A DNA stretch of 64,000 nucleotides from Chiridota heheva (taxonomy: Eukaryota; Echinodermata; Holothuroidea; Apodida; Chiridotidae), in assembly GCA_020152595.1 (NCBI GenBank), contig JAIGNY010001849.1:218501-282500 (forward strand), read 5' to 3'. The notes under the pieces are model-generated. The model was not told the DNA's origin. It worked only from the letters and a program-made list of their open reading frames with translations, and did not search any database. Below, piece by piece: positions 56,412 to 64,000 of the stretch (positions are counted from its first letter, which is position 1; the number at the start of each line of letters is the position of its first letter). Both the position numbers and the translations under genes were made by a program.

Positions 56412-57560
56412 AAAATAGCCATAAAGGTCAGTTCGGAAGCATGCCTATTAATAGGAACATTTATAGTACACGAGAATATTGAAGTCATGCAGCCATATTG
56501 TTCAGATGTTGGAATAGAATGTCATAGTTTCTAATTTATGTACTTTAAATATAAAAAAATCATTGTGTTGAAAAAATTTATAAAATTTCTAATATTTCGA
56601 AAACGGCGTAGTGAACATATCAAATGGGAGTGCAAAAGGTGTAGCCAATGACAGTAATAAAGGCAGTTTCATGGGTTTTAAGTTTCCCTAACATTTTTTT
56701 CTTTCCCAGAGGTATTTTAGATTTGAAAAATGTAATATTGTATAAGGCTTTAACGTTAGGATAGCAAAGGATAATGGGAAATATTACAAACTGCCGGCTT
56801 TCATGTAACAAAATGTTCCCATTTTTAGGAACATTTATGTTCCCATTAATAGGCATGCTGTCGGACTGAAGGTTGTTGACAGCATGTATCCAACATTACC
56901 ATCAGCTCCTCCTGAGGAGGGGCTGAGGGAGCCAGCAATTTCCGCTTACAACATATGACACAACTAAAAAGTTACCTTGAAACTGAGATTTCTACTCGAG
57001 AAAGTCTAAGCCGCGAATACACACGGTTCTCCCATAGGTTTGAAGTAGTAGATAAAGTACATCTACTAACAACCGTGGGACATGGTGCAGCTGGAATAGG
57101 TATTTGGCTACGATTGTTGCTACACCAGTAGCGATTGCAGCGTTTGCTATGGAAGGTGCTGCTGCTGTATGTGGTGTTGGTAGTCAGGTAGTGTGCTCTG
57201 TAAATATTTAAAGAAAAAGTATGGATAACAAAGTTGCGAAGCATCATAAGATTGCAACAATTGCTTCCTCTAAGCTATAACAGCATCGTACACCTTACCA
57301 GTAAAGCCGTCGAAGATGGAAGCGTTTCTGCTTCGGAATTTCAGACGGGCGTTGCATAATTTGAGCGTTATAAAGTCTAAAACAGACGGTCCAAACTGCT
57401 AAAAGAGTAATTTGGGTGGAGATGAAAAAACAGCTTCTGGAAGACGGAAAACAAATTGGGCGGCAGGAGACCCAGCAGACTATTGCCAAAGCGCAGGGTG
57501 GAGCCTCTGGTTAAGCGTTCAACGAGATCCGCCTCCATATCGAAGGTGTCGTGATATATA
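56410..57560 (+). pseudogene. Polinton gene with YPTL/PSAP motifs and hydrophobic segment, broken
   Basis: A start codon at 56410 opens a few codons before a 440-bp element interrupts the gene. The frame continues right of it with DSMYPTLPSAPPEEGL, holding adjacent YPTL and PSAP motifs. After a break near 56944 come MTQLKSYLETEISTRES, an Ala/Gly-rich hydrophobic stretch (about 57100-57180), then helical pieces (NKVAKHHKIATIASSKL; EMKKQLLEDGKQIGRQ) in shifted frames to about 57530. Similar small Polinton proteins with a Pro-rich N-terminus, membrane segment and helical tail are known from other invertebrates. The motifs resemble late domains that recruit host ESCRT proteins; function here is inferred. 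Confidence 0.5.
56429..56868. mobile_element. Inverted-repeat element (440 bp) in the YPTL/PSAP gene
   Basis: The ends are inverted repeats of about 32 bases with a few mismatches, starting CAGTTCGGAAGCATGCC and ending GGCATGCTGTCGGACTG. The target duplication is AAGGT (56424-56428 and 56869-56873). Inside the right end a second small inverted repeat occurs ('gttcccatttttaggaac'). No transposase. The reading frame on the left of one AAGGT continues on the right of the other, so the gene was intact at this point before insertion. Confidence 0.85.
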
Positions 57561-58100
57561 TGAAAAAGGGCAGCATTTAAACACATCCCTGGGCATATGC
57601 CCGAGACTCCTGTTTTGCAGGATGCTGATTCTGTGGGTGTGGGTAATTTAACAGAACACCGGATATACCCTGGTGGATCATATAAGTACTTCTTGACTAT
57701 GGTTGAAAACATCTTTAAAAACTACCGAATACACAACAAACATGATGATGCCACTGTGGAAAGTTGGAAAGTATGATGTTTCGACAAACACAGTTAAACT
57801 TTGCCCTGTGGATTACCGCCGATGGGTGTGGTGTTTCTCCCGAGCAGATGACTGACTTGCTCGGTATGTAGCCAACGATATGGGGAAGAAGGGTATCATC
57901 CGCTCAAGCTTCCAACTCAGCAGCAATTATTATGATAAGAAAATCATGTCATTTGGTGACCGAGCAGTGATGCTGACTGTCGACTACATTAGTCAACCAC
58001 CGAACATAGAAACTGGTTTCCTCAACATAATTAAACCAACTCGTGATGGCTTCACAGACCTTGGTATCAACGATATCAACGACAGCATTCGTGTTTTTGT
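57561..58100 (+). pseudogene. Unrecognised Polinton gene region, broken
   Basis: Overlapping frames carry MPETPVLQDADSVGV and GGSYKYFLTMVENIFKNY (57590-57770), then frame-shifted KVGKYDVSTNTVKLCPVDY, and then the frame from 57880 with GKKGIIRSSFQLSSNYYDKK and IMSFGDRAVMLTVDY until a LINE takes over near 58100. I do not recognise the protein. Its size and position in the plus-strand block would suit a structural protein such as the major capsid, but no motif proves it. Confidence 0.35.
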
Positions 58101-59275
58101 GTGGGCTATATGCTGGGTGCTCCAGCACAAACTCGCAGCCAAACTTTCTGCCTATGGCATTGATGGAAATCTTCTGGCCTGGTTTGCATCATTCCTCAAC
58201 AACCGCATCCAGCGTGTTGTTTGCGATGGTGAAATCTCTGATTCTAAACAGGTTTTATCCGGTGTACCACAAGGTACTGTCTTGGGTCCATTACTTTTCC
58301 TCTTATATATAAATGACATCCCTGATAATATAAACAGCACAGTCAGACTGTTTGCTGATGACTGCCTTGTGTACAGAACAATTGATAACCCTCTGACCAA
58401 CAAATCCTCCAAGATGATCTTAACAAACTTGAACAATGGCAAAACAAATGGCAAATGAATTTCAACCCCTCCAAATGCTACATCTTGTCAATTTCCTCTA
58501 AGAAATGCTTTAAATCACCTGTTTATACCTTATGCAACCAGCCACTAAAACATGTCAACTCCCACCCATACCTAGGTGTTGAAATTGATAATAAACTTAG
58601 ATGGGATAAACATATACATAACATAACCAAGAAAGCTAACTCTATACTTGGCCTTTTAAAACGTAACCTCTCAAACTGTCCCACCGACGTTAAATCCACT
58701 GCTTATAAAGCTCTAGTCAGGCCAGTACTTGAGTACGCATCTGCAGTCTGGGACCCCCATCACCAGTGCGATGTGGATAAACTTGAATCTATTCAAAGGA
58801 GAGCAGCCAGGTTCTGTATGGCAGACTACTCTTATAAATCTAGTGTAAAAAACATGCTTTATAAATTAGATTGGTCCCTGCTTAAAACAAGACGATACAA
58901 CACCCGGCTACATATGCTATATAAAATCAATAACAATCTTGTCGCCATCAATAAAGATGAACTTATCCCCACCGTTAGAACTAATACAAGAAATAATCAT
59001 GACCTTAATTTCCAGGTTCCCTATGCTAAAAAGATTGTATATAAACACTCTTTCTTCCCTCACACACTAAAGGATTGGAATGCTTTACCGTCAGACATTG
59101 TTCATGCACTAAGTCTCAACTGTTTCAAAGCTAAACTTACTAACACCTGTATTGCTAACTAGTTTTTTTTATATTATTTTTTACTCATACTTTTTACGCT
59201 CGGTTGGCATTCATGTCCTCTTGAAGGATTTTTGCCGACTTAACCGTTTCAGATTCAGATTCAAATTCTTGGTGT
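58100..59275 (+). mobile_element. CR1/L2-type LINE, 5'-truncated, in the Polinton
   Basis: The frame to 58458 contains KLSAYGIDGNLLAWFASFL, LSGVPQGTVLGPLLFLLYIN and FADDCLVYR, the reverse transcriptase palm with an intact FADD. A one-base shift near 58400 leads to the frame 58455-59162. That frame starts at MNFNPSKCYILSISSKK and continues with HPYLGVEIDNKLRWDKHI, KALVRPVLEYASAVWDPH, LESIQRRAARFCMADYSY and WNALPSDIVHALSLNCFK. The 3' end has 'ttcagattcagattcaaat', a short repeat tail as in L2-like LINEs. The endonuclease and 5' region are missing. Confidence 0.85.
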
Positions 59276-59780
59276 TGGTACTAGTCTGGATGCTCTCCAA
59301 CAACTTATTCGTAATGTTGAAGATGCGGTGGCTGCTCCTATACATCTCTCATCTTCAATTCAATGCTAACAAGATGCCCTGACCGACAAACCTATGCCTC
59401 AACTCCTTGAGACTTCAGTCTTGGTCAAGATTTGTACATGATTCCTAGCAATATGCTTTTGCGTATAGATACCCAAATTGGCTACAACAATATTCTTATA
59501 GTTGCTAAAGACCTTGCTTTTGGTAAGCACCATAATATTAATTCTATCACAGCCTTAGAACCTCCATTTCTTGATTCGTGGGTACAATACGGCAGCCTGC
59601 CAGATCCCATGGATGTTGATACAGGAACGGGTGTTGATACTAAATTAGAAGGAGTGGATGTTGATACTAAATTAGAAGGAACTGGTACAATAGAAGCTAA
59701 AATGACTAAATAATATTATCGTTTGTTATCATCGGTGCTTTAATTCTAGGGGTTATATACAGAAAAAAATATTGATGATA
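59276..59780 (+). pseudogene. Last Polinton gene region, broken
   Basis: Right of the LINE, a frame with LDALQQLIRNVEDAVAAPIH is followed by a shifted frame 59432-59713. That frame contains NMLLRIDTQIGYNNILI and FLDSWVQYGSLPDPMD and ends with a repeated DTKLEG acidic tail and IEAKMTK. Another frame directly after (59717-59775) is hydrophobic (SFVIIGALILGVIY) and basic at its end, like a short membrane anchor. I do not recognise the gene; it may continue the one interrupted at 58100. Confidence 0.35.
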
Positions 59781-59802
59781 TATAAGATGATAATAAAAAT
59801 AA

Positions 59803-62340
<2,538 letters not shown>

Positions 62341-62342
62341 AA

Positions 62343-64000
<1,658 letters not shown>

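Larger units (their letters stand above)
46236..59800. mobile_element. Decayed Polinton (Maverick/adintovirus-like) element
   Basis: The gene set identifies it: a minus-strand protein-primed family B DNA polymerase (46495-51201) and, divergently, a plus-strand packaging ATPase (51419-51985), a coiled-coil/membrane protein, capsid-type genes and small accessory genes. The left end is placed at 'agtagtccgtaaaaggg' because Polinton ends begin AG and because diverged repeats ('ttctggcacac', 'ttctgacccac') lie between it and the polymerase stop; this boundary is inference. The right terminal repeat and the integrase were not found; the region runs into an (AAT)n array and LINEs at about 59.8 kb. 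All genes carry stops or frameshifts, and later insertions interrupt several. Confidence 0.85.

Overview
The window is AT-rich eukaryotic DNA from an animal, probably a marine invertebrate deuterostome such as an echinoderm or hemichordate. The evidence is long introns with GT/AG sites, CR1/L2-type and Tx1-type LINEs, tRNA-derived SINEs, hAT and piggyBac elements, a Polinton, and many minisatellites. The clade is my inference; no host gene was recognised well enough to fix it. There is no sign of bacterial gene organisation.

Layout. Positions 1-19,000 are non-coding: short DNA transposons, a local segmental duplication, one SINE, and a run of tandem arrays (units of 21, 24, 17, about 155, 37, 27/30, about 24 and 34 bp). 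A minus-strand host gene of unknown function appears to span 45.4 kb down to at least 19.7 kb. Three exon-like pieces with good splice sites are visible (45260-45388 with the start codon, 38375-38416, 19676-19752). Its introns hold a piggyBac-type element with TTAA duplications (19973-22616), 44-bp and 35-bp minisatellites, a second block of the 155-bp satellite, hairpin elements, SINEs and an L2-like LINE tail.

From about 46.2 to 59.8 kb lies a decayed Polinton (Maverick/adintovirus-like element). A protein-primed family B DNA polymerase runs on the minus strand (46495-51201). Divergently on the plus strand are a packaging ATPase, a coiled-coil/membrane protein, two tandem related genes with capsid-type features, a gene with YPTL and PSAP motifs, and further unrecognised genes. 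No integrase is seen and the right end is not visible. Every gene is broken, and the element has been hit by at least five later insertions: a GIY-YIG-bearing element in the polymerase, two LINE fragments and two inverted-repeat elements.

The last 4.2 kb holds two near-identical 5'-truncated LINEs of L1/Tx1 type, each starting inside or beside a long (AAT)n array. The second has its 5' part inverted, as twin priming produces. The main signals for follow-up are the AAT-associated LINE, the GIY-YIG element with a short relative at 17.05 kb, and the late-domain-like motifs in the Polinton.
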